A stretch of 14,628 nucleotides of DNA from Porphyromonadaceae bacterium (lineage in GTDB: Bacteria > Bacteroidota > Bacteroidia > Bacteroidales > CAMTPD01), in NCBI GenBank assembly GCA_003447595.1, contig DLYT01000022.1, positions 510 through 15,137 of the forward strand, read 5' to 3'. This document shows positions 8,116 to 14,401 of this stretch, in pieces. The position numbers were made by a program, and so were the translations under genes. Under the pieces are notes generated by a model. It had not been told where the DNA came from. It did no database searches and was given only the letters and a program-made list of their open reading frames with translations. Position 1 is the stretch's first letter, and every line of letters starts with the position of its first letter.

Positions 8116-8193
8116 ATGACTAATTTCAGCTTTACATACTTTTATTATTACTTCTTTTACTTTAAAACGGTGAAGGCAGGAAATTGTATGTAG
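8116..8193 (+). CDS. Phe/Tyr-rich leader peptide of the aromatic operon
   Basis: This ORF encodes 25 residues, starting at ATG 8116 and ending at TAG 8191-8193. Residues 4-16 read FSFTYFYYYFFYF: six Phe and five Tyr in 13 positions, using both codons of each amino acid. The tail is KTVKAGNCM. I interpret it as a regulatory leader peptide whose translation measures charged tRNA-Phe and tRNA-Tyr, in the manner of the E. coli pheA and trp leaders. Support comes from position (between promoter and terminator), from the downstream genes (pheA, aminotransferase, DAHP synthase, tyrA make these two amino acids), and from a sequence within codons 20-22 that can pair with the terminator. A five-codon ORF (ATG 8105, stop TGA 8117-8119) overlaps its start codon as ATGA. 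The peptide itself probably has no other function. Confidence 0.87.
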   Translation: MTNFSFTYFYYYFFYFKTVKAGNCM

Positions 8194-8248
8194 AATTGAA
8201 AACCATAGACAAACTGGATAATCAATCATAAAAACAGAAGTCCTGCCT
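8174..8248 (+). promoter_or_regulatory. Antiterminator of the Phe/Tyr attenuator
   Basis: AGGCAGGA (8174-8181), at the end of the leader ORF, is perfectly complementary to TCCTGCCT (8241-8248), the 5' arm of the terminator. It is part of a 9-nt direct repeat, AAGGCAGGA, whose second copy (8253-8261) is the terminator 3' arm, so the two pairings exclude each other. Between the arms, ATTGA (8195-8199) pairs with TCAAT (8222-8226) and CCA (8203-8205) with TGG (8215-8217), which would shorten the loop. A ribosome stalled on the Phe/Tyr run (up to 8163) leaves 8174-8181 free. One that reaches the stop codon at 8191 covers it. The pairings are seen; the mechanism is inferred. Confidence 0.8.
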
Positions 8249-8270
8249 GAATAAGGCAGGACTTTTTTTT
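8239..8270 (+). terminator. Attenuator terminator upstream of pheA
   Basis: AGTCCTGCCT (8239-8248), loop GAATA and AGGCAGGACT (8254-8263) form a perfect 10-bp, GC-rich stem followed by an unbroken T run (8263-8271). This is a strong intrinsic terminator placed 16 bp before the pheA start codon, so it would block the operon unless prevented from forming. It also stands downstream of recQ and could end recJ-recQ transcripts. Confidence 0.93.
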
Positions 8271-8286
8271 TACAAACACAAATACG

Positions 8287-9129
8287 ATGAAGAAAGTAGC
8301 CATACAAGGAATTGCCGGTTCTTATCATGATATAGCAGCAAGATGTTATTTTGAAAATGAAACTGTAGAAATTGTTCCTTGCAAAACATTTAAAGATGTA
8401 ATTGCAGCCGTAAAGCAAGACCCAAGTATTGTTGGATTAATGGCAATTGAAAATACCATCGCAGGTAGTTTGTTACAAAATCATGAGCTAATTCGCGAAA
8501 GCGAACTTAAAGTTGTGGGTGAATATAAATTACGTATCTCCCATTCATTCGCTGTGCTACCAGGACAAAAAATAGAAGATATTGTAGAAGTAAATTCTCA
8601 CCCGATAGCACTCATGCAATGTGAAGCCTTTTTAGATACATTGCCTCAAGTTAAAGTCGTAGAAAAAGGTGATACAGCTCAAAGCGCGAAATGGATTAGT
8701 GACAATAAACTAACCGGCCATGCTTCGATTTGCGGAAAACAGGCAGCAGAGAACTATGGTCTTGAAATTCTTGCTGAAGGCATTGAGACAAACAAACGGA
8801 ACTTCACTCGCTTTCTTGTCATTGCAGATCGATGGAATGTAGATGATTTATTGAAAAATACACATAAAAACAAAGCATCATTAGTATTTGCGTTACCACA
8901 CACCGAAGGAAGCTTATCCAAAGTCTTGTCAATTCTTTCTTTTTATGGAATAAATCTAACAAAAATACAATCGCTACCAATCATTGGAAGAGAATGGGAA
9001 TATCTATTTTATGTAGACCTAACCTACAATGATTATTTGAGATACAAGCAATCATTAGACGCTCTAATCCCTCTTACCAAAGACTTTAAAATATTAGGAG
9101 AATATGCAGAAGGAAAATCAGATCTCTAG
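8287..9129 (+). CDS. pheA: Prephenate dehydratase
   Basis: The enzyme converts prephenate to phenylpyruvate, the branch step to phenylalanine. This 280-residue protein is the dehydratase alone, without the N-terminal chorismate mutase of E. coli PheA; that activity is supplied by the fusion two genes downstream. Dehydratase-domain landmarks are AIENTIAGS (53-61), GDTAQSA (128-134) and the catalytic TRF motif at 174-176. A C-terminal ACT regulatory domain follows at about 197-275. In that domain the usual GALV and ESRP motifs that form the Phe site in E. coli PheA read GSLS (208-211) and QSLP (228-231), so feedback by Phe may be altered. First structural gene after the attenuator; the next gene starts inside its end (26-bp overlap). 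Confidence 0.95.
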   Translation: MKKVAIQGIAGSYHDIAARCYFENETVEIVPCKTFKDVIAAVKQDPSIVGLMAIENTIAGSLLQNHELIRESELKVVGEYKLRISHSFAVLPGQKIEDIVEVNSHPIALMQCEAFLDTLPQVKVVEKGDTAQSAKWISDNKLTGHASICGKQAAENYGLEILAEGIETNKRNFTRFLVIADRWNVDDLLKNTHKNKASLVFALPHTEGSLSKVLSILSFYGINLTKIQSLPIIGREWEYLFYVDLTYNDYLRYKQSLDALIPLTKDFKILGEYAEGKSDL

Positions 9130-10288
9130 CATCAAACCAGCTCATCGCGTAAACTGTGTTACAGAATACTATTTCTCTCGTAAACTGAAAGAAATTGCGG
9201 CAATGAATGCTCAGGGAATGCAAATCATTAATCTTGGAATTGGAAGTCCTGATCTTCCACCCTCACAAGAAGTAATTGATACATTGTGTGAAAGTGCACG
9301 CCAACACGACACTCATGGATATCAACCTTATGTAGGGATAGCCGAACTCAGAAATGCATTTGCGTCTTGGTATCAACGATGGTATGGAGTAACTCTGGAT
9401 CCCAATACTGAAATACAACCTCTAATTGGATCAAAAGAGGGAATCATGCATATCTCTATGACATTCTTAAACGAGGGAGATGAGGTATTAATACCAAATC
9501 CGGGGTATCCAACTTATAGTTCAGTAAGTAAACTCGTAGGAGCGAAATCTATTCCATATGATCTCACAGAAGAAAACAATTGGGAACCTGATTTCGACCA
9601 ATTAGAATCGATGGACCTCAGCCGTGTAAAGCTAATGTGGATCAATTATCCCAATATGCCAACCGGAGCACAAGCAACAAAAGCTTTATTTAAAAAGCTA
9701 GTTGATTTTGGAAAGAAACATGGGATCGTAATCTGTAATGACAATCCTTACAGTTTCATTCTCAACGAGACACCTCTCAGTATCCTTGAAGTAGAAGGAG
9801 CACGTGATATTTGTATCGAACTAAACTCCATGAGCAAATCGCATAATATGCCGGGCTGGCGAATGGCAATGCTTGCGTCGAACAAACAATTTATAGAATG
9901 GATACTACGTGTAAAAAGCAATGTAGATTCAGGACAATTCAAACCGATGCAACTTGCATGTGTGAAAGCTTTGAATGCCGACATTACATGGTATAAAGAC
10001 ATGAATTCGATATATCAAAAACGTAGAGTTTGCGCAGAGGAAATATTCAAAGCACTAGGATGCACATTTGATCCCACACAAAGTGGTCTATTCCTTTGGG
10101 GCAAAATACCGGATCACTACGAATCAGCTGAAGCTATTTCGGAAGAGATACTTCACAACGCGAAGGTATTTATTACACCAGGATTTATTTTCGGAAGCAA
10201 TGGTGATCGATTCCTACGCATCTCACTTTGCTGCACAGAAGAGGGACTTCTGAAGGCATTAAACAGAATTATTGAAAGTAAAAAATAA
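9104..10288 (+). CDS. Class I PLP-dependent aminotransferase (probable aromatic or prephenate aminotransferase)
   Basis: This is a 394-residue fold-type I aminotransferase. The PLP lysine is K245 in NSMSKSHNMPGWR (241-253), with R253 contacting the phosphate. N184 (NYPNMPTG, 181-188) and D213 (NDNPY, 212-216) bind the cofactor, and R372 (RISLCC) is positioned to bind the substrate carboxylate. It resembles the aspartate and LL-diaminopimelate aminotransferase branch. Because it sits between pheA and the DAHP synthase fusion, I infer that it transaminates phenylpyruvate and 4-hydroxyphenylpyruvate to Phe and Tyr, or prephenate to arogenate; the sequence alone does not decide. The ATG at 9104 lies inside pheA and is preceded by AGGAG at 9096-9100, an unusual Shine-Dalgarno-like sequence for this phylum. 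No later in-frame ATG fits before Met34. Confidence 0.9.
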   Translation: MQKENQISSIKPAHRVNCVTEYYFSRKLKEIAAMNAQGMQIINLGIGSPDLPPSQEVIDTLCESARQHDTHGYQPYVGIAELRNAFASWYQRWYGVTLDPNTEIQPLIGSKEGIMHISMTFLNEGDEVLIPNPGYPTYSSVSKLVGAKSIPYDLTEENNWEPDFDQLESMDLSRVKLMWINYPNMPTGAQATKALFKKLVDFGKKHGIVICNDNPYSFILNETPLSILEVEGARDICIELNSMSKSHNMPGWRMAMLASNKQFIEWILRVKSNVDSGQFKPMQLACVKALNADITWYKDMNSIYQKRRVCAEEIFKALGCTFDPTQSGLFLWGKIPDHYESAEAISEEILHNAKVFITPGFIFGSNGDRFLRISLCCTEEGLLKALNRIIESKK

Positions 10289-10303
10289 AACAACATAGAA
10301 CAA

Positions 10304-11365
10304 ATGAAACTAGAATCAATCTTATTACCTGGAATGGACGCCAAAAGACCACTTGTTATTGCTGGTCCTTGTAGTGCCGAATCTGAAGAACAAGTATTAG
10401 AAACTGCACGTGCGCTAGCCAAACAAGGTGTGAAAGTTTTCAGAGCAGGAATTTGGAAACCACGTACCAAACCAGGAGGCTTTGAAGGTGTTGGCAACAT
10501 TGGCCTCGAATGGTTACAAAAAGTAAAGAAAGAAACAGGAATGTATGTTGCAACAGAAGTAGCAACTCGTAACCACGTAGAAGCAGCTCTTGCTCATGAT
10601 ATTGATATTCTTTGGATTGGAGCGAGAACATCTGTAAACCCTTTTGCCGTTCAAGAAATTGCTGATTCTTTAGAAGGTATTGATATCCCTGTGTTGATTA
10701 AAAATCCTGTAAACCCCGATCTAGAGTTATGGATTGGAGCAATTGAACGTATCTACAACGCAGGTATTAAACGTATCGGTGCTATCCACCGCGGATTTAG
10801 CACTTACGATAAAAAACTTTATCGCAATCTTCCACAATGGAATATTCCAATCGAACTTCGTCGTCGTTTACCAGAGCTACCTTTGATTTGCGATCCTAGC
10901 CACATTGGAGGTAAAAGAGAGTTGATCGCTCCTATTTCTCAACAAGCAATGGATTTGAACTTTGACGGACTGATAATTGAAACCCACTGCAAACCAGACT
11001 GCGCACTAAGTGACAAAGATCAACAAGTTACTCCAGATGCACTAGAGTACATTCTAAACATGTTGGTGATTCGTGATGTTAACCAAACAACTGAAAGTCT
11101 TACAATCTTACGTCGTCAAATAGACCAAATAGATGAAAGCATCCTCGAATTATTAGCTAAACGTATGCGCGTATCAAGAGAAATCGGTCAATTCAAAAAA
11201 GAAAATAATCTTTCTATTTTGCAGACACCTCGTTACGGAGAATTGCTAGATAAGCGTGGAGCCTTAGCTGAAGCTCTAGATCTTAATAGCGAGTTCGTTA
11301 AACAAATCTGGAAAGAAATACACGAAGAATCTGTTCGCCAACAATTAGATATCTTAAACAAATAA
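10304..11365 (+). CDS. Bifunctional 3-deoxy-7-phosphoheptulonate synthase / chorismate mutase
   Basis: The N-terminal domain (about 1-255) is a KDO8P-synthase-like (type I-beta) DAHP synthase that condenses PEP with erythrose 4-phosphate, the entry to the shikimate pathway. It shows GPCSAES (21-27), KPRT (52-55), IGARTS (105-110), KNP (133-135) and DPSHIGGKR (197-205). The likely metal ligands are C23, H200, E226 and D237; the 26 and 11-residue spacings of the last three match the Thermotoga maritima enzyme. The C-terminal domain (about 264-350) is an AroQ-type chorismate mutase with the pattern LRRQIDQIDESILELLAKRM. This order (synthase first, mutase second) is known from Prevotella nigrescens, where prephenate allosterically inhibits the synthase. 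The fusion supplies prephenate directly to the flanking pheA and tyrA products. Gaps of 15 and 5 bp to its neighbours support one operon. Confidence 0.95.
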   Translation: MKLESILLPGMDAKRPLVIAGPCSAESEEQVLETARALAKQGVKVFRAGIWKPRTKPGGFEGVGNIGLEWLQKVKKETGMYVATEVATRNHVEAALAHDIDILWIGARTSVNPFAVQEIADSLEGIDIPVLIKNPVNPDLELWIGAIERIYNAGIKRIGAIHRGFSTYDKKLYRNLPQWNIPIELRRRLPELPLICDPSHIGGKRELIAPISQQAMDLNFDGLIIETHCKPDCALSDKDQQVTPDALEYILNMLVIRDVNQTTESLTILRRQIDQIDESILELLAKRMRVSREIGQFKKENNLSILQTPRYGELLDKRGALAEALDLNSEFVKQIWKEIHEESVRQQLDILNK

Positions 11366-11370
11366 CTCAG

Positions 11371-12144
11371 ATGAGAATTTTAATTATAGGAGCCGGAAAA
11401 ATGGGCTCCTTCTTTTGTGATCTTCTTAGTTTTGATCATGAAGTTGCCATTTTAGAAAAAGACCCTCAGAAACTCCGTTTCACGTACAATACTGTGCGAA
11501 TGAGTGATCCTGCAGAGGTAAAAGAGTTTAATCCAGAAATGGTAATCAACTGTGTGACTTTAAAGTACACACTTCAAGCTTTCAAAGAAATTCTTCCATA
11601 CATCTCATCCACATGTATCCTTTCAGATATCTCATCTGTCAAAACAGGATTAAAAGAGTTTTATGAAGAAAGTGGATTCCCATACGTCTCTACCCATCCA
11701 ATGTTTGGACCAACATTTGCCAATTTACATGATTTGTCTTCAGAAAATACAATCATAATATCTGAGTCTGATCATTTAGGAAAAGTATTTTTCAAAGACT
11801 TATATGCTTCTTTGAAGCTTAATATCTTTGAATATACATTTGATGAGCACGATAATACAATTGCATATTCATTATCAATCCCATTTGCATCTACCCTTGC
11901 ATTTGCTGCTGTAATGAAACATCAAGATGCACCGGGAACGACTTTCAAACGTCATATGGCGATTGCTAGAGGACTTTTGAGTGAAGATGATTTCTTGCTA
12001 AGCGAGATTTTACTTAACCCACATACTCCCGAACAACTTGAGAATATCCAAGCTTCACTATCCAGACTCTTAGAAATGATCAAAGCAAAAGACAGTGAGG
12101 AAATAAAAAATTATCTTAAAGAAATTAGAAAAAACATTCAATAA
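11371..12144 (+). CDS. tyrA: Prephenate dehydrogenase
   Basis: The enzyme oxidises and decarboxylates prephenate to 4-hydroxyphenylpyruvate, the branch step to tyrosine. The 257-residue protein opens with a Rossmann nucleotide-binding fold, ILIIGAGKMGS (3-13), and an acidic residue, E29, at the end of the second strand that favours NAD over NADP. The catalytic region shows SDISSVK (85-91) and the strongly conserved THPMFGP (108-114), with H109 at the catalytic-histidine position of TyrA. The helical dimerisation domain fills the rest. There is no ACT domain, so feedback regulation by Tyr through an ACT site is not expected. It begins 5 bp after the DAHP synthase-chorismate mutase gene. An arogenate dehydrogenase is the alternative if the upstream aminotransferase acts on prephenate. 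Confidence 0.92.
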   Translation: MRILIIGAGKMGSFFCDLLSFDHEVAILEKDPQKLRFTYNTVRMSDPAEVKEFNPEMVINCVTLKYTLQAFKEILPYISSTCILSDISSVKTGLKEFYEESGFPYVSTHPMFGPTFANLHDLSSENTIIISESDHLGKVFFKDLYASLKLNIFEYTFDEHDNTIAYSLSIPFASTLAFAAVMKHQDAPGTTFKRHMAIARGLLSEDDFLLSEILLNPHTPEQLENIQASLSRLLEMIKAKDSEEIKNYLKEIRKNIQ

Positions 12145-12182
12145 ATAGTTATATTCGTGACACACATTTAATTATAACTATT
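12144..12182. repeat. Inverted repeat between tyrA and the membrane-protein gene
   Basis: AATAGTTATA (12144-12153) and TATAACTATT (12173-12182) are perfect 10-bp inverted repeats separated by 19 nt. The left arm starts on the last base of the tyrA stop codon and the right arm ends directly before the next ATG (12183). In RNA this would be a weak, AU-rich hairpin that could hide the translation start; in DNA it could be a binding site. The repeat is directly visible; any role is inferred. Confidence 0.5.
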
Positions 12183-12821
12183 ATGAATAAGGAACTGACT
12201 GTAGGCTATATCCTAAAAAGTTCATGGATAGCCGTGAAAGCAAATATCTGGATTCTTTCTGGTTTGTTTTTTGTATACATGGTTTTGTCTCAAGTAATTC
12301 AATTATTTGCAGGTTCGAACTATGCTTCGCTACGTTTTATATTCTTCAATATTGCAGTGTATGTAGTAACACTTCTTTTTTATGGAGGATATATAAAGAA
12401 TATCATGCAAGCCTTTAATGGAGATGAACCTCAGTTCAAAGCATTCGGCGAAATGTCGGGGCGTATTTTGAACCTGTTTATTTCTTCAATCTTATTCATT
12501 ATAGCAGCCGTAATAGGATTGGCGTTATTTATTATTCCTGGCATATATATTATGCTAAGACTTCAATTCTATATAATAGCAATTGTGGATAAGAATATGA
12601 ATCCAATAGAAGCTTTACAATATAGTTGGAAAATATCTAGAGGTCATGTATGGAAGCTTTTTCTAATTTACCTCACACAATTAGGATTAAGCATTTTAGG
12701 TATTCTGCTATTATTTATCGGTATCATATTTACAACACCAATTGCAATTTCGATGCAGGTAAAGACATATAAGATACTCACTAAAGAAGAAACTGAAGAA
12801 GAAGCTTGGCTTTCCTTATAA
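12183..12821 (+). CDS. Multi-pass membrane protein of unknown function
   Basis: I do not recognise a specific function. The 212-residue protein has hydrophobic segments at about 22-42, 52-75, 96-118, 119-136, 157-180 and 180-196, suggesting about six membrane passes, and a charged, Glu-rich C-terminal tail (199-208). Residues 140-156 (PIEALQYSWKISRGHV) match a motif shared by a loose group of bacterial integral membrane proteins (DUF975 and glycerophosphodiester phosphodiesterase membrane-domain types) in which a PxxAlxxSW helix precedes a late membrane segment. It is the last gene before the operon terminator, 38 bp after tyrA, so it is probably carried on the Phe/Tyr transcript. A link to aromatic amino acids rests on position only. 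Confidence 0.75.
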   Translation: MNKELTVGYILKSSWIAVKANIWILSGLFFVYMVLSQVIQLFAGSNYASLRFIFFNIAVYVVTLLFYGGYIKNIMQAFNGDEPQFKAFGEMSGRILNLFISSILFIIAAVIGLALFIIPGIYIMLRLQFYIIAIVDKNMNPIEALQYSWKISRGHVWKLFLIYLTQLGLSILGILLLFIGIIFTTPIAISMQVKTYKILTKEETEEEAWLSL

Positions 12822-12838
12822 GTCAACCATCCCAATAG

Positions 12839-12872
12839 AAGCCCTTGTTCTGAAAAAGAACAAGGGCTTTTC
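12839..12872 (+). terminator. Terminator of the Phe/Tyr operon
   Basis: AAGCCCTTGTTCT (12839-12851), loop GAAAA and AGAACAAGGGCTT (12857-12869) form a perfect 13-bp stem followed by T-rich sequence (12868-12875, TTTTCATT-like). It lies 17 bp after the stop codon of the membrane-protein gene and closes the operon on the plus strand. Confidence 0.92.
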
Positions 12873-12904
12873 ATTTATATTCAACTCTATTTAAGTTCTA
12901 GGTC

Positions 12905-12956
12905 TAACATGTTAAAGCCCAAATTACTTCAAACAATCGTATGTTAAACGATGTTA
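12905..12956. repeat. ATGTTA repeats upstream of the epimerase gene
   Basis: ATGTTA occurs three times, at 12909-12914 (inside the perfect palindrome TAACATGTTA, 12905-12914), 12941-12946 and 12951-12956. The last two are exactly 10 bp apart, one DNA turn. The cluster lies about 100-150 bp before the epimerase start and could be an operator, but short AT-rich words recur by chance. Confidence 0.3.
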
Positions 12957-13057
12957 CAATTGCAAACAGTTACTATTTATTGACGTAAAAACCACATTTC
13001 ATAAATCATAGTACTTTGTTTCAATCTTTATACTCTGTATCTAAATATTAATTACGT

Positions 13058-13933
13058 ATGAAACCAAAACGAATAGCTATTAGCGGTGCCTCCGGAATGG
13101 TAGGTAGTGCGCTTATAAGAGAAGCCACAAAAAGAAATATCGAAGTTATAAAACTACAAAGGGCAGATTATGATATAGAATATCGTTCTCAGCTTGCAGC
13201 TCGAATGGAGGGATGTGATGCTGTTGTTAATTTAGCGGGACATAATATTGGATGTAGATGGACAAAAAAGAATATGGATCTCATCTATAACAGTCGGATC
13301 GAAACCACCAGAGCTATAGTAAATGCGATAAGTAGTATGCATCAAAAACCAAAAGCATTTTTTTCAACCTCTGCTGTAGGTTTCTATCCAGATCATGGAA
13401 TTTATACAGAATCAACAACAACAAGCGGACAATCATTTTTATCCAAAGTCTGTGTCGATTGGGAAACAGAAGCATTACGTATTAGTGAAGAAGTCAGATG
13501 TATTATTGGTCGTTTTGGAGTTGTGTTGTCTTCTGAAGATGGAGCGTTATCCCGAATGAAAACACCTTTTAAGTATTATATTGGAGGTAAAATCGGAAGT
13601 GGTAATCAATACGTATCCTGGATACATATTGATGATCTTGTTAGTGCCATCTTCTTTTGCCTTGAAAATGACAACATGGAGGGAGTCGTAAACATTACCT
13701 CTCCAACTGTAACCACCAATAAAGAATTTATGAAGACACTTGGAGAGGTCTTAGATAAACCTTCTTTTTTCACAACTCCACCATTCGTCTTAAGACTAGC
13801 ACTAAAAAACGGCGCACAGATTTTAACGAATGGGCAAGGTGCAATTCCAGAAAAGTTGACAGACTTTGGTTATCAGTTTTTACATCCTGAATTAAAAGCT
13901 GCATTAACAGATTTACTTTCAAAAGCACCTTAA
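13058..13933 (+). CDS. TIGR01777-family NAD(P)-dependent epimerase/dehydratase-like protein
   Basis: This 291-residue protein belongs to the extended short-chain dehydrogenase group known as TIGR01777 (SDR39U1, YfcH-like), whose substrate is not established. The dinucleotide-binding motif is GASGMVG (10-16). Family-specific blocks are VVNLAGHNIGCRWTKK (56-71), SRIETTRAIV (79-88), STSAVGFYPDHG (103-114) and the VDWETEA segment (133-139). The C-terminal part (about 230-291) matches the family's small helical domain. The classical SDR YxxxK pair is not obvious, which is common in this family. ATG at 13058 places the nucleotide-binding strand at the N-terminus as expected. It is a single gene with its own upstream region after a strong terminator. 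Its stop codon overlaps that of the convergent rhodanese gene. Confidence 0.9.
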   Translation: MKPKRIAISGASGMVGSALIREATKRNIEVIKLQRADYDIEYRSQLAARMEGCDAVVNLAGHNIGCRWTKKNMDLIYNSRIETTRAIVNAISSMHQKPKAFFSTSAVGFYPDHGIYTESTTTSGQSFLSKVCVDWETEALRISEEVRCIIGRFGVVLSSEDGALSRMKTPFKYYIGGKIGSGNQYVSWIHIDDLVSAIFFCLENDNMEGVVNITSPTVTTNKEFMKTLGEVLDKPSFFTTPPFVLRLALKNGAQILTNGQGAIPEKLTDFGYQFLHPELKAALTDLLSKAP

Positions 13934-14331
13934 GGTGTTACTACAACAGAATCTGTTTTAATCCACTCCTGTATCCCACCTTTTAGATTGGTTAGATGTT
14001 TAAAACCCATATTTTCCATCTTCTCGATGGCATTAGCAGCACGTTTTCCGGAACGGCAATACACCACTATTGTTCGTGAAGTATCAATAACGGCTACTTG
14101 TTTTCCAAAATCGGCATCATACCAGTCTATATTTATTGCACGCGGAAGATGACCTGTTTTAAACTCATCGGGTGTACGTACATCTAATACCACAATCGTT
14201 GTATCGTTGGTATATTTATTTTTATAATCACTCACTGATATTTCGGATACATTACGTTGAGCAGACAAGGTACACCCACAAAAAGCAGTGGCAACTAAAG
14301 CCAACATTTTGTTTAAATTGAAGAATCTCAT
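13930..14331 (-). CDS. Exported single-domain rhodanese-like protein
   Basis: The rhodanese domain (about 31-128 of 133 residues) has the active-site loop C92-RSGKRA (92-98), with the catalytic cysteine present. VVLDVRTPDEFKTGHLPRA (47-65) and LKGGIQEW (116-123) are the usual flanking blocks. Such domains transfer sulfane sulfur or act in thiol chemistry; the substrate here is unknown. The N-terminus, with basic residue K8 followed by a hydrophobic stretch to about residue 22 and then SAQ, looks like a signal peptide. Cleavage after SAQ is plausible. Cys18 or Cys20 makes a lipoprotein conceivable but the lipobox is poor. I chose ATG 14331; a TTG at 14340 would add three residues and is less likely. 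The gene converges on the epimerase gene and shares its last four bases. Confidence 0.88.
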   Translation of the reverse strand: MRFFNLNKMLALVATAFCGCTLSAQRNVSEISVSDYKNKYTNDTTIVVLDVRTPDEFKTGHLPRAINIDWYDADFGKQVAVIDTSRTIVVYCRSGKRAANAIEKMENMGFKHLTNLKGGIQEWIKTDSVVVTP

Positions 14332-14401
14332 AACTGACAATTTTATTTGTAAAAGTAATTATTCTCAGTAGAAAAAGGAATATGAATCACTTTATAACAA
14401 A

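Noticed and set aside
8239..8270. Simple recQ terminator as the only explanation of the hairpin
   Set aside because: It does not account for the duplicated AAGGCAGGA arm in the leader ORF, the dedicated promoter upstream of the hairpin, or the Phe/Tyr codon run.
8011..8418. Antisense 135-codon ORF over the pheA leader
   Set aside because: It lies opposite the promoter, leader peptide, terminator and pheA start, and its composition (many Phe, Cys, Lys) reflects the reverse of those elements.
12980..13018. Promoter for the epimerase gene from TTGACG (12980) and TACTTTG (13012)
   Set aside because: The spacer is about 29 bp and TACTTTG has one base too few for TAnnTTTG; neither the Bacteroidota nor the sigma-70 pattern fits.
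14332..14340. TTG start adding three residues to the rhodanese
   Set aside because: An ATG nine bases downstream gives a cleaner signal peptide N-terminus.
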